Source: Pseudomonas costantinii
GTDB lineage: Bacteria; Pseudomonadota; Gammaproteobacteria; Pseudomonadales; Pseudomonadaceae
Assembly: GCF_001870435.1 (NCBI RefSeq)
Contig: NZ_MDDR01000057.1
Location: 310,001-374,000, forward strand
Reading direction: 5' to 3'
Length of the DNA stretch: 64,000 nucleotides
How positions within the stretch are numbered: the first letter of the stretch is position 1; each line of letters starts with the position of its first letter. Made by a program: the position numbers and the translations under genes. This document shows positions 43,410 through 52,507 of the stretch, in pieces. The notes under the pieces were generated by a model. That model was not told the origin of the DNA, ran no database searches, and worked only from the letters and a program-made list of their open reading frames with translations.

Positions 43410-44171
43410 ATGAAATCCAGCGTTCTTGTAAAAAGCCTGGCGTGCGCTTGCCTCTGGCTTATAGCGAGCCTGGGCTTTGCCGAGCCGCTGATCGCGCCTA
43501 CTGCGATTGACTGGCTGCTGGACTGCCCCTTCCCCGCTTTACAACGGCCGGACCCCGAGGTGCTTGACCGAACCCAATGCGGCACGGTGAACGTACCCCG
43601 CGACCACGCCGCGCCTGCGCGCGGCACTGTGCGCCTGACGCTGACACGTGTGGGCGCCCGAGAGCCGCTCAGCCGCGAGGGCGTGGTGTTCATCCAGGCC
43701 GGTGAGGCGCAACAAGGCCAAGACGCAACGTTCGCCCTCCAGTTGGTCAGTCGCTGGGAGTCTTACGCCACACCGGCCTATCGCACGCTGGCCAACCGCT
43801 ACGACGTGATCGAGTTGAGCACTCGCGACCTTAATCAAGACAATGCGATCGAGCAGGCTGCGCGGGACATGGAGTTTGTACGCGCGCAACTGGGCGATGC
43901 ACAGCTCAACTACCTCGGCAACGCTGTTGCAACCCGGCTCGGCAGTCGGTATGCCAAGCTGTTTCCCGAGCGCGTCGCACGCATGGTGTTGGTCAACGTC
44001 GGGCACGGTGAACCCGTCGCCGCTGGCGTCGACCTGTTGCTGCTCAAAGACTCGAGTCGGCCCGGCACCATCGCCGCCGGGTGTGTCAACCAATGGGTGG
44101 GTGGTTTTTTGGTCAACGGCAAACAGCCACCGGCCTCCACGCGCTGTCTCGACCGCGGTAGTTGGGAATAA
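43410..44171 (+). CDS. Truncated alpha/beta-hydrolase relative lacking the catalytic serine
   Basis: 253-residue exported protein. Signal peptide to about residue 23 (LWLIASLGFA). The N-terminal part matches the tripeptidyl-aminopeptidase-like hydrolase group (CGTVNVPRDHAAPARGTVRLTLTRV, then RYDVIELSTRD). Where that group has GxSxG (typically YGxSYGTRLG), this protein reads LNYLGNAVATRLGSRYAKLFPERVARMVLVN (residues 166-196): the nucleophile serine is replaced. The usual DxRGxG loop is also lost, and the C-terminal lid and His are missing, since the family is about twice as long. Either a non-enzymatic derivative or a decaying gene. It follows opmQ by 102 bp with a weak ribosome site. Confidence 0.6.
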   Translation: MKSSVLVKSLACACLWLIASLGFAEPLIAPTAIDWLLDCPFPALQRPDPEVLDRTQCGTVNVPRDHAAPARGTVRLTLTRVGAREPLSREGVVFIQAGEAQQGQDATFALQLVSRWESYATPAYRTLANRYDVIELSTRDLNQDNAIEQAARDMEFVRAQLGDAQLNYLGNAVATRLGSRYAKLFPERVARMVLVNVGHGEPVAAGVDLLLLKDSSRPGTIAAGCVNQWVGGFLVNGKQPPASTRCLDRGSWE

Positions 44172-44246
44172 TCGCCGCGTTTACGACCTCTTCACGCCGA
44201 AAACGACACCCTGCGTTGACGCTCTCGCCCAATCGTTATTAAGTGC

Positions 44247-44264
44247 TATTAATCCGCATTAATA
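44247..44264. promoter_or_regulatory. Putative autoregulatory operator of the FadR-type gene
   Basis: TATTAAT-CCGC-ATTAATA, a perfect 7-base inverted repeat 16 bases before the regulator's ATG, with a related TTATTAAG just upstream. Typical position and symmetry for GntR-family autoregulation. Confidence 0.6.
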
Positions 44265-44280
44265 GGATAAATAGAACACC

Positions 44281-45048
44281 ATGCTCAGCCGCCCGCTACG
44301 ACGCAAACGCCAAAAGCTCTCCGACGTGATTGTCGAATCGGTCAAGCGCTCTATCGTCACCGATGCGCTGAAGCCCGGCGACCGACTGCCGACCGAGCGT
44401 GAGCTGATGGAAAGCTTCCAATGCTCCAAGGGCTCGGCCCGTGAAGCGCTCAAGGCCCTTGAAGTGGAAGGCCTGGTAAGTACCCGCACCGGTCCCAGCG
44501 GCGGGGCTTACCTGAACCAGGCCGGTACTGAGCCCGCCAGTCGTGCGCTGCGTAACTACCTGCACTTCCAGCATTTGGACGGCGAGCAGGTGTACCAACT
44601 GCGCAAGGTCATTGAAGTGGAACTCGCCGTGTCCGTACTCGGACGCTTGAGCGAAGACGACTACCTGGCCCTGCAAGACAACGTGGATTTTTGCAGCGCA
44701 CCGGAAGACAGCGAAGCGGGCCAGCGCGAACAGCGACTGGCGGAGTTGGAGTTCCATAACCTGCTGGCCAAGGCTTGCCCCAACCCACTGCTGAGTTTTA
44801 TGGCGCAGTTTCTCAATGACCTGCTGCGCGACCTGGTGGTGCTGAAAAAAGCCTACAAACCCAAGCGCAAACAGTTCGATGCGGCCAACCTCGATTATCA
44901 CAAGCAACTGCTGATTGCCTTTCGCGCCGGTGACGAAAGCGCAGTGCGAGGCTTGATGCATGAACACATGTGTGACGCCGAACACCACATGACCGCCCTT
45001 GAAGGCGAAGTCAGCCCGCACTTTTTGCTGGAGTTCGATCACCGCTGA
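44281..45048 (+). CDS. GntR/FadR-subfamily transcription regulator
   Basis: 255-residue regulator. N-terminal winged helix (LSDVIVESVKRSIVTDALKPGDRLPTERELMESFQCSKGSAREALKALEVEGLVSTRTGPSGG) and a C-terminal all-helical FCD domain (LRKVIEVELAVSVLG ... LEFHNLLAKACPNPLLSFM ... YHKQLLIAFRAGD), with the metal/ligand histidines of that domain. It precedes the Liv-type transporter and amidase genes on the same strand and is most likely their regulator. Confidence 0.88.
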   Translation: MLSRPLRRKRQKLSDVIVESVKRSIVTDALKPGDRLPTERELMESFQCSKGSAREALKALEVEGLVSTRTGPSGGAYLNQAGTEPASRALRNYLHFQHLDGEQVYQLRKVIEVELAVSVLGRLSEDDYLALQDNVDFCSAPEDSEAGQREQRLAELEFHNLLAKACPNPLLSFMAQFLNDLLRDLVVLKKAYKPKRKQFDAANLDYHKQLLIAFRAGDESAVRGLMHEHMCDAEHHMTALEGEVSPHFLLEFDHR

Positions 45049-45181
45049 GCACACCCCACATTTCACCGAGCTCCAACCGTTTGAGCGTTTCACCCAACTT
45101 AATAACAGGCCTGCCCACAGGCCCTGCTCCACCGTATCGCCCTTGCCGCTCCTGCCAATAACTAAACCAGGGAGTCACCCC

Positions 45182-46384
45182 ATGCAGCGTCGTACGTTGT
45201 TGAAAGCCAGTCTTACCGCCGCAGCCGCCCTCAGCCTTCCGCTGAGTGTGCGTTCTGCATTCGCCGCCGAGCCCTTTACCTTTTACGGCCTCAAGTCCAT
45301 GTCCGGCGCCTTTGCCAGCTATGGCAAGTTTGCCGACATGGGTTCGCGCCTGGCGGTGGAACAACACCCCACCCTTCTCGGCCGCCCGTTGAACTACAAG
45401 GTCATCGACACCGAAGGCAACGCCGGCAAGGCGGTGCGCAAGGTGCAGGAGGCGATCCAGCAAGACGGCGCGCGCTTCTTCCAGGGCTGCACGCTGTCGT
45501 CATCCGCGTTGGCGGTGGCCAAGGAAGTGAGCAAGGTCGGCGGCGTGTTCATGACCCCGGTGGGCGCCGATGAAGTCACCGGCAAAGACTGCAACAGTGC
45601 GACGTTCCGCTGGTCAGTGCCGACCTACGGCGCAATCCGCGAAACCATGGTGCCGCTGATCAAGTTGCTGCCGGACGCCAAGCGCTGGTACACCATCACG
45701 CCGCAATACGTGTTTGGCGAAGCCTTGCTCGAAGGCGCCAAGAGCGTGCTCAAGGACAACGGCCTGGAGCATGTCGGCAACAGCTATCACTCGCTGCAAG
45801 AACAAGAGTTCTCCGGCTACCTGACCAACGCCATCGCCGCCAAACCCGACGTGCTGGTGCTGCTCAACTTCGGCAGCCAGTCGTCCAACACCCTGCGCCA
45901 GGCGGTGAACTTCGGCATCAAGCAGCGCATGAAAGTGCTACTGGTGTGGTCCGCCGGCCTCGACCAATTCCAGGAACTGGGCAGCGATGTACTCGAAGGC
46001 GTGTACCTGGGCGCGCAGTACTGGCACCAGGTCGACACCCCGCTCAACCGTGAACTGGTCAAGCTGACCCAGGCCAAATACGGCATCAACCCCACCTACC
46101 CGCTGGCCGCTGACTACATCAGCACCAAGGTCATGCTCGACACCATCATTTCAACCGGCAGCTTCGACGGCCCAACCGTGGCCAAGGCCATGCAAGGCCT
46201 GAATTTCGAAGGCCCCACCGGCAAGGAATCGATCCGCGCCGGCGACCACCAGGTGATCAAGGATTACTACCTGATGATCGGCAAGGCTACCGCCGACATG
46301 GCCGACAAGGACGACCTCGCCAAGGTGCTCAGCGCCGGCCAGTCGTTCCCGCCGGTGGAAGCCACGGGCTGCGTGCTCGGCTGA
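45182..46384 (+). CDS. Branched-chain-type ABC transporter substrate-binding protein
   Basis: 400-residue periplasmic binding protein (LivJ/AmiC-like fold). The N-terminus MQRRTLLKASLTAAAALSLP has an Arg-Arg pair and an Ala-Xaa-Ala cleavage site (AFA|AEPF), compatible with Tat or Sec export. Type-I binding-protein segments: YKVIDTEGNAGKAVRKVQEAIQ, FFQGCTLSSSALAVAKEVSKVGGVFMTPVGADEVTG. The ligand is not a standard Leu/Ile/Val by context; an amide or N-carbamoyl compound is more likely. Confidence 0.87.
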   Translation: MQRRTLLKASLTAAAALSLPLSVRSAFAAEPFTFYGLKSMSGAFASYGKFADMGSRLAVEQHPTLLGRPLNYKVIDTEGNAGKAVRKVQEAIQQDGARFFQGCTLSSSALAVAKEVSKVGGVFMTPVGADEVTGKDCNSATFRWSVPTYGAIRETMVPLIKLLPDAKRWYTITPQYVFGEALLEGAKSVLKDNGLEHVGNSYHSLQEQEFSGYLTNAIAAKPDVLVLLNFGSQSSNTLRQAVNFGIKQRMKVLLVWSAGLDQFQELGSDVLEGVYLGAQYWHQVDTPLNRELVKLTQAKYGINPTYPLAADYISTKVMLDTIISTGSFDGPTVAKAMQGLNFEGPTGKESIRAGDHQVIKDYYLMIGKATADMADKDDLAKVLSAGQSFPPVEATGCVLG

Positions 46385-46452
46385 TCCGCTAAAACACTAC
46401 CGGTTGCACACGACAGGGCCGCCTCGGCGGCCACCTGTTCGAGGGTTTGCGC

Positions 46453-47313
46453 ATGCTTAATCTTTACCTGTTCCAGATACTTAACGGCCTTGGGTTGGGG
46501 ATGATTTACTTCCTGATCGCGGTCGGGCTGACGATCATTTTCGGCCTGCTCAACTTCGTCAACTTCGCCCACGGCGCGTTCTTCCTGCTGGGCGCCTACA
46601 TCTGCTACACCGCCGTGAGCCTCACCGGCAACTTCTGGCTGGCGCTGCTGATCGCGCCGCTGGTGGTGGCTGCACTGGCGTGGGTGATCGAGCGGTTATT
46701 GATCCAGCGGATTTATCACTTGCCGCATATGTTCCAGATCCTGGTGACGCTCGGTATCGCGTTGATCATCCAGGAAGCCAGCGTGATGATCTGGGGCCCG
46801 GTGGGCAAAAGCGTCGCCGTGCCGGAACTGCTGCGCGGCGTGCTGGTGGTGGGTGATTTCGTCTACCCCTACTACCGCCTGTTCCTGATCGTGTTTTCCG
46901 GGCTGGTAGGCTTGGGGCTGTGGCTGCTGCTGGAACGCACGCGCTTCGGCGCACTCGTGCGGGCCGGCAGTGAAAGCACCGAAACCGTATCGCTGCTGGG
47001 TACCAATATCTTCCGCCTGTTCTCCATGACCTTTGCCCTCGGCGTGGCCTTGGCCGGGGTTGCTGGCGTGTTGTTCGCGCCATTACGCGGTGCCCAGCCC
47101 TTTGTCGGCCCGGAAATCCTCGGCGTCGCCTTTGTTGTCGTGGTAATCGGCGGCATGGGTTCATTCAGCGGTGCGTTGGTTGGCGGTTTGCTGGTGGGCG
47201 TGGTGCAAAGCCTGATGACCACACTCTGGCCCCAGGGCGCGAGCCTGATGATCTACGGTGCGATGGCCGTGGTGATTCTGGTACGCCCTTACGGCCTGTT
47301 CGGGAGAGCCTGA
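46453..47313 (+). CDS. LivH-type ABC permease
   Basis: 286-residue inner membrane permease with about eight helices. Typical opening LNGLGLGMIYFLIAVGLTIIFGLLNFVNFAHGAFFLLGAY and the late GAQPFVGPEILGVAFVVVVIGGMGSFSGALVGG loop. ATG at 46453 with GAGGG seven bases upstream. Followed one base later by the LivM-type gene. Confidence 0.92.
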   Translation: MLNLYLFQILNGLGLGMIYFLIAVGLTIIFGLLNFVNFAHGAFFLLGAYICYTAVSLTGNFWLALLIAPLVVAALAWVIERLLIQRIYHLPHMFQILVTLGIALIIQEASVMIWGPVGKSVAVPELLRGVLVVGDFVYPYYRLFLIVFSGLVGLGLWLLLERTRFGALVRAGSESTETVSLLGTNIFRLFSMTFALGVALAGVAGVLFAPLRGAQPFVGPEILGVAFVVVVIGGMGSFSGALVGGLLVGVVQSLMTTLWPQGASLMIYGAMAVVILVRPYGLFGRA

Positions 47314-47314
47314 C

Positions 47315-48325
47315 ATGAGCGAGAAAAACCCCCTGCCGTTCGCAAAAACCCAATCCAAGGCGATGTTGCTGTGGGTGCTGGCGGTGCTGATCGGTTTGCC
47401 GTTGATCCTGCCCTCGGCGACCCTGGCCACCGAGATCCTGATCTTTGCCATGGCCGCCCTCGCCTGCAACCTGCTACTGGGTTACACCGGCCTGTTGTCA
47501 TTTGGCCAAGGCATCTTCTTTGGTGCCGGCGCCTACTGTGCCGCGCTGCTGATGATTCATCTGCAATTGGGCTTGTTCAGCGCGTTGATCGGCGCTGCCG
47601 TAGCGGGCGGTTTCCTGGCCTTTTTGGTCGGCGCCCTGGCGATCCGCCGCACCGGCATTTACTTCGTGATGCTGACGTTGGCGTTCAGCCAGATGGCCTA
47701 CTTCGTCGCCTACACCCTCAGCGACTGGACCGGCGGTGATAACGGCCTGCTCAGCGTGCCACGCCCGGAAATCCGCATCGGTGACACGGTGCTGCTGTCG
47801 TTGACCGACGCCCGCGCGTTCTACGGCTTTGTCGCGGTGCTGTTCCTGCTGATCTTCATCGGCGCACGCCGGGTAATCGCCTCGCCGTTCGGCAGCACCC
47901 TGATGGCGATCCGCGAAAACGAAACTCGTGCCTCTGCCATCGGCTACGACACCCGCCACTTCAAGATCCTGGTATTCGTGCTGTCCGGCGCGGTCACCGG
48001 CATCGCCGGGGCGCTCTACGCCATGTTGCTGCACTTTGTGCCGCTGTCGAATATCGACCTGGCGATGTCCGAGAACATTCTGATCATGACCATCGTCGGC
48101 GGCACCGGCTCGTTGTTCGGCTCTTTGCTGGGCGCCGGGTCCATCGTGTTGCTGGGAGACTTCCTCTCCGACCTGTGGCCGCGCTGGCTGATGCTGCTCG
48201 GGATCATCCTGATCCTGGTGGTGATCTTTATGCGCGGTGGGTTGTGGGGCGGTTTGTCGTCACTGTTTGAAAAGGTACGCAGCAGCCGCAAGGCCAGCGT
48301 CGTGACCAAGGAGGAGCTGTTATGA
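47315..48325 (+). CDS. LivM-type ABC permease
   Basis: 336-residue second permease. Family segments: LLLGYTGLLSFGQGIFFGAGAYCAALLM, GIYFVMLTLAFSQMAYFVAY and SENILIMTIVGGTGSLFGSLLGAGSIVLLGDFL. Its stop overlaps the ATPase start by four bases (ATGA). Confidence 0.92.
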   Translation: MSEKNPLPFAKTQSKAMLLWVLAVLIGLPLILPSATLATEILIFAMAALACNLLLGYTGLLSFGQGIFFGAGAYCAALLMIHLQLGLFSALIGAAVAGGFLAFLVGALAIRRTGIYFVMLTLAFSQMAYFVAYTLSDWTGGDNGLLSVPRPEIRIGDTVLLSLTDARAFYGFVAVLFLLIFIGARRVIASPFGSTLMAIRENETRASAIGYDTRHFKILVFVLSGAVTGIAGALYAMLLHFVPLSNIDLAMSENILIMTIVGGTGSLFGSLLGAGSIVLLGDFLSDLWPRWLMLLGIILILVVIFMRGGLWGGLSSLFEKVRSSRKASVVTKEELL

Positions 48326-49071
48326 GCATCCTGCTGGAAACTAAAGACCTGGAACTGGCCTATGGCGCGTTCCACGCGGTGAACGGCGTCAACCTCAAGG
48401 TCGAAGCCGGCACCATCCACACCATCATCGGCCCCAACGGCGCAGGCAAAACCAGCCTGTTCCACTGCCTGACCGGCGAGCGCCAGGCCACTGCCGGGGC
48501 GATTCATTTCGACGGCAAGAACCTGATCCGCAAACCGGCCCACGGCCGTGTTGGCCTGGGCATGGCGCGCTCGTTCCAGCTCACCAGCCTGTTCCAAAAC
48601 CTCAGCGTGCGCGAAAACCTGCGCCTGGCCGCCCAAGGCCGTGACGGCGCCCGTGCCCTGAATTTTTGGCGCCGCGTCGACAGCAAACGCGAGCACGTGG
48701 AAATGGCCGATCAGGTGCTGGAACGCCTGCAACTCACCGCCCGCGCCGACACCCTGGCCGGCGAGTTGTCCCACGGCCAGCAGCGGGTGCTGGAGGTCGG
48801 CATGTCGATCTGTTCCAAACCCAAACTGTTGATGCTCGACGAACCCACCTCGGGCATGGGCATCGATGACATCCCGATCATGACTCAGCTGATCAGCGAC
48901 CTCGGCCGCGACCACACGGTGCTGCTGATCGAACACAACATGAGCATCGTCATGTCCATCAGCCAACGCATCACGGTGATGAGCCACGGGCAGATCCTGG
49001 TCGAAGGCACACCGGAATTCGTGCGCGCCGATGAGCGCGTGCGCACCGCTTACTTGGGAGAGGCCGCCTGA
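48322..49071 (+). CDS. LivG-type ABC ATP-binding protein
   Basis: 249-residue ATPase. Walker A IIGPNGAGKTSLFHCLTG, signature LSHGQQRVLEVGMSI, Walker B KLLMLDEPTSGMG, H-loop LLIEHNMSIVM. LSHGQ instead of LSGGQ is common in this subfamily. One-base overlap with the next ATPase gene. Confidence 0.92.
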   Translation: MSILLETKDLELAYGAFHAVNGVNLKVEAGTIHTIIGPNGAGKTSLFHCLTGERQATAGAIHFDGKNLIRKPAHGRVGLGMARSFQLTSLFQNLSVRENLRLAAQGRDGARALNFWRRVDSKREHVEMADQVLERLQLTARADTLAGELSHGQQRVLEVGMSICSKPKLLMLDEPTSGMGIDDIPIMTQLISDLGRDHTVLLIEHNMSIVMSISQRITVMSHGQILVEGTPEFVRADERVRTAYLGEAA

Positions 49072-49766
49072 TGCTGATCGTCGAGAATATCCACTCCTAC
49101 TACGACAAAAGCCATGTACTGGAAGGTGTGTCGCTGACCGTCAACCCCGGTGAACTGGTGACCCTGCTCGGCCGCAATGGCGCCGGCAAGACCACCACGC
49201 TGCGCAGCATCCTGGGAATCATTTGTCCGCGTCAGGGCCAGATTCACTTCAACGGCCAGGCGCTGGTAGGCCAGAAGATTTTTGAAATCGCGCGTCAGGG
49301 CTTAGCGCTGGTGCCGGAGAACCGTGGGATTTTCCGCCTGCTCAGCGTCGAGGAAAACCTGCGTATCGCCGTGCGCAAGACCAGCCGCTGGCAGATGGAG
49401 GACGTCTACGGCATGTTCCCGCGCCTCAAGGAACGCCGCAAAAACGCGGGCCACGCGTTGTCCGGCGGTGAGCAGCAGATGCTCGCTATCGCCCGCGCAC
49501 TGCTCAACGACCCCAAGCTACTGATCCTCGATGAACCCACCGAAGGCCTCGCCCCGGTGATCGTCGATGAGCTGGTAAAGATCCTGCGCAAGGTCAAGGA
49601 AGACGGCCTGCCCGTGCTGCTGGTGGAACAGAACCTGATGGTCTGCGACAAGCTCGCCGACCGCCATTACGTGCTCGAACAGGGCCGCGTGGTGTACGAG
49701 GGCAGCGCCGCCGCCTTCCGCGCCGACCCGACGATCAAGAACCGCTACCTGGCCCTGAGTGCCTGA
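49071..49766 (+). CDS. LivF-type ABC ATP-binding protein
   Basis: 231-residue second ATPase. Walker A LLGRNGAGKTTTLRSILG, signature LSGGEQQMLAIARAL, Walker B LLILDEPTEGLAPVIVDEL. FEIARQGLALVPENRGIFRLLSVEENL is typical LivF. Ends 13 bases before the hydrolase gene, so uptake and hydrolysis genes are one operon. Confidence 0.92.
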   Translation: MLIVENIHSYYDKSHVLEGVSLTVNPGELVTLLGRNGAGKTTTLRSILGIICPRQGQIHFNGQALVGQKIFEIARQGLALVPENRGIFRLLSVEENLRIAVRKTSRWQMEDVYGMFPRLKERRKNAGHALSGGEQQMLAIARALLNDPKLLILDEPTEGLAPVIVDELVKILRKVKEDGLPVLLVEQNLMVCDKLADRHYVLEQGRVVYEGSAAAFRADPTIKNRYLALSA

Positions 49767-49779
49767 CCGGAGATTGCAG

Positions 49780-51048
49780 ATGAATAGTTTCGCGCAACCG
49801 CTCCAGAGCAACGCCCCGCTGATCAACCGCGACCGCCTGTGGCAATCGCTGATGGAGCTGGCCCAACTCGGCGCCACCGTCAAAGGCGGCGTGTGCCGCC
49901 TGGCGCTGACCGACCTCGACCGCCAGGCCCGTGATCTGTTTGTGCACTGGTGCGAGGCGGCCGGGTGCAGTGTGACGGTCGACGCTATCGGCAATATTTT
50001 TGCGCGCCGCGCCGGACGCAACCCGGCCCTGCCCCCGGTAATGACCGGCAGCCATATCGACACCCAGCCCACCGGCGGCAAGTTCGACGGCTGCTATGGG
50101 GTGATGGCCGGTTTGGAAGTGATCCGCACCCTGAATGACCTGAACATCGAGACCCAAGCACCGATTGAAGTGGTGGTGTGGACCAACGAAGAAGGCTCGC
50201 GTTTCCCGCCGTGCATGATGGGCTCCGGCGTATTCGCCGGTAAGTTCGACTTGCAGGACACCCTCGACAAACTCGACGACCAGGGCCTGTCGGTGGGTGC
50301 CGAGTTGCAGCGCATCGGCTATGCCGGTTCCCGCGCGGTATTGGGCCACCCGGTGGGCGCGTATTTCGAGGCACATATCGAGCAAGGCCCGGTGCTGGAA
50401 GACCAGGCAACTACGATTGGCGTGGTGATGGGCTGTCTCGGCCAGAAGTGGTTCGACCTGACCTTGACCGGCGTCGAAGCCCACGCGGGCCCGACGCCCA
50501 TGCACCTGCGCAAGGATGCCCTGGTGGGCGCCGCCGAGGTGGTCAGCGCGGTCAACCGCATCGCCCATCAGCAGCAACCCCACGCCTGCGGCACCGTCGG
50601 TTGCCTGAGCCTGCACCCAGGTTCGCGCAACGTGATTCCCGGCCAAGTGCACATGACCATCGACCTGCGCCATCTGCATGCCGACAAGCTGCAAGCCATG
50701 GTCGATGAAGTGCGCGGCGTGATCGAAACGACGGCCAAGCACCATGGCCTGACGTTTGAACTGACGCCCACCGCCGACTTCCCGCCACTGGACTTCAACT
50801 CGGCCTGCGTCAACGCCGTGCGTGACGGCGCGAGTGCCCTGGGCTTGAGCCATATGGACATCGTCAGCGGCGCCGGGCACGACGCGATTTTCGTCGCCGA
50901 ACTAGGCCCGGCCGGGATGATCTTTGTGCCGTGCGAAGGCGGCATCAGCCACAACGAAATCGAAAACGCCGCGCCGGAGGACCTGGCGGCAGGCTGCGCG
51001 GTATTGCTGCGCGCCATGGTGAACGCAGCTCAGGGGGAAGTGGCATGA
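49780..51048 (+). CDS. Zn-dependent N-carbamoyl amino-acid hydrolase/allantoate amidohydrolase family
   Basis: 422-residue M20-type metallo-amidohydrolase. Metal and substrate residues: GSHIDTQPTGGKFDGCYGVMAG (His and Asp), VVWTNEEGSRFPPCMMGSGVFAG (Glu pair), YFEAHIEQGPVLE, ETHAGPTPM-like VEAHAGPTPMHLRKDAL, and the C-terminal CEGGISHNE metal His. Family members cleave N-carbamoyl-L-amino acids, allantoate, ureidoglycine or beta-ureidopropionate. Start ATG at 49780 with GGAG upstream. Overlaps the amidase start by four bases. Substrate unresolved. Confidence 0.88.
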   Translation: MNSFAQPLQSNAPLINRDRLWQSLMELAQLGATVKGGVCRLALTDLDRQARDLFVHWCEAAGCSVTVDAIGNIFARRAGRNPALPPVMTGSHIDTQPTGGKFDGCYGVMAGLEVIRTLNDLNIETQAPIEVVVWTNEEGSRFPPCMMGSGVFAGKFDLQDTLDKLDDQGLSVGAELQRIGYAGSRAVLGHPVGAYFEAHIEQGPVLEDQATTIGVVMGCLGQKWFDLTLTGVEAHAGPTPMHLRKDALVGAAEVVSAVNRIAHQQQPHACGTVGCLSLHPGSRNVIPGQVHMTIDLRHLHADKLQAMVDEVRGVIETTAKHHGLTFELTPTADFPPLDFNSACVNAVRDGASALGLSHMDIVSGAGHDAIFVAELGPAGMIFVPCEGGISHNEIENAAPEDLAAGCAVLLRAMVNAAQGEVA

Positions 51049-52445
51049 GTGAGATGGGTCAACTGACGGCGGTACAACTACTGCAGCATTTTCGCGACAA
51101 GAGCTTGTCGCCGGTGGATGTCACCGAAGACGCCTTGCTACGCATCGAACGCTACAACCCGGTGGTGAACGCCTATTGCCACGTCGACCCGGAAGGTGCA
51201 TTGACGGCCGCGCGGGCGTCCGAACAGCGCTGGTTCAAAGGTGAACCTTGCGGTGCATTGGACGGCGTACCGTCTTCAATAAAAGACCTTACGCTGACGA
51301 TCGGCATGCCCACGCGCAAAGGCTCGCGCACCACATCCGCCGAGGGACCGTGGGACGTAGACGCACCGTTCTCGGCCTTGATGCGCAAAGCCGGCGCAGT
51401 GCTACTGGGCAAAACCACCACCCCGGAGTTCGGCTGGAAAGGCGTCACTGACAACCCGCTGTACGGCATCACCCGAAACCCGTGGGATACGCGCACCACG
51501 GCGGGCGGTTCGTCGGGTGGCGCTGGCGCGGCAGCGGCGTTGAACCTGGGTGTGCTGCATCAGGGCAGCGACGCTGGGGGATCGATCCGGATTCCGTGTG
51601 CGTTTACCGGCACCTTCGGCATCAAGCCGACGTTTGGTTATGTGCCGCAGTGGCCGGCCAGTTCCATGACGATCCTGTCGCATTTGGGGCCGATGACTCG
51701 AACCGTGGAAGACACCGTGCTGATGCTGCAAACCATCGCACAGCCGGATGCTCGAGATGGCTTGATCGGTGCACCGAGGTCTACACCGTGGTTGACGCCG
51801 GGAGCGGACCTGAAAGGCTTGCGCGTGGCTTACAGTCCTACCTTCGGTTATGTGGACGTCGACCCGCAGGTCGCCAAAGTCGTCGCCCAAGCCGTGCAAG
51901 GCTTGGTGCAGTTGGGCGCGCATGTCGAGCAGATCGATCCCGGTTTCAGCGACCCGCTGGAAGTATTCAGTACCCTGTGGGCTGCCGGCGCCGCACGCCT
52001 GACCGGCCCCATGAGCGAGGCACAAAAACAACGGCTGGACCCAGGCTTGCTGCGCATCGCGAGACGCGGTGAACAGCTCACCCTAAGCGACTACAGCGCC
52101 GCCCTCGAAGCCCGCGCGGCGCTGGTGGCACGGATGGCAGCGTTCCATGAACATTACGATGTACTGGTGTCGCCGATGATGCCAATCACCGCGTTTGAGG
52201 CTGGGCACGACGTGCCACCCGGTTCGGGTATGCAGGAATGGACGCAATGGACGCCGTTTACTTACCCCTTCAACTTGACCCAACAGCCGGCGGCCTCGGT
52301 GCCATGCGGGTTAGCCAATGGCTTGCCGGTGGGGTTGCATGTGGTGGGCGCGCGGTTTGCCGATGAACAGGTGCTGCGGGTGTGCCAGGCGTATGCGACG
52401 GCATTCCCCACCCAGCACCTGCATGCGCCGAGAGACTTGGCCTGA
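51045..52445 (+). CDS. Amidase-signature family hydrolase
   Basis: 466-residue amidase with the Ser-cisSer-Lys triad: Lys80 (DGVPSSIKDL), the Gly-Ser stretch TTAGGSSGGAGAAAA with the cis serine (about 156-157) and the nucleophile Ser180 (HQGSDAGGSIRIP). Family members hydrolyse aliphatic or aromatic amides, including glutamyl-tRNA amides; the operon setting points to a catabolic amidase acting with the carbamoyl hydrolase. GatA-type partners are absent, so it is not the tRNA enzyme. Confidence 0.9.
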   Translation: MSEMGQLTAVQLLQHFRDKSLSPVDVTEDALLRIERYNPVVNAYCHVDPEGALTAARASEQRWFKGEPCGALDGVPSSIKDLTLTIGMPTRKGSRTTSAEGPWDVDAPFSALMRKAGAVLLGKTTTPEFGWKGVTDNPLYGITRNPWDTRTTAGGSSGGAGAAAALNLGVLHQGSDAGGSIRIPCAFTGTFGIKPTFGYVPQWPASSMTILSHLGPMTRTVEDTVLMLQTIAQPDARDGLIGAPRSTPWLTPGADLKGLRVAYSPTFGYVDVDPQVAKVVAQAVQGLVQLGAHVEQIDPGFSDPLEVFSTLWAAGAARLTGPMSEAQKQRLDPGLLRIARRGEQLTLSDYSAALEARAALVARMAAFHEHYDVLVSPMMPITAFEAGHDVPPGSGMQEWTQWTPFTYPFNLTQQPAASVPCGLANGLPVGLHVVGARFADEQVLRVCQAYATAFPTQHLHAPRDLA

Positions 52446-52507
52446 AATCCAATCAAATGTGTGTGGCTTGTTTGCGATAGCCATAGGTGTCTACACATCT
52501 TTTTTGC

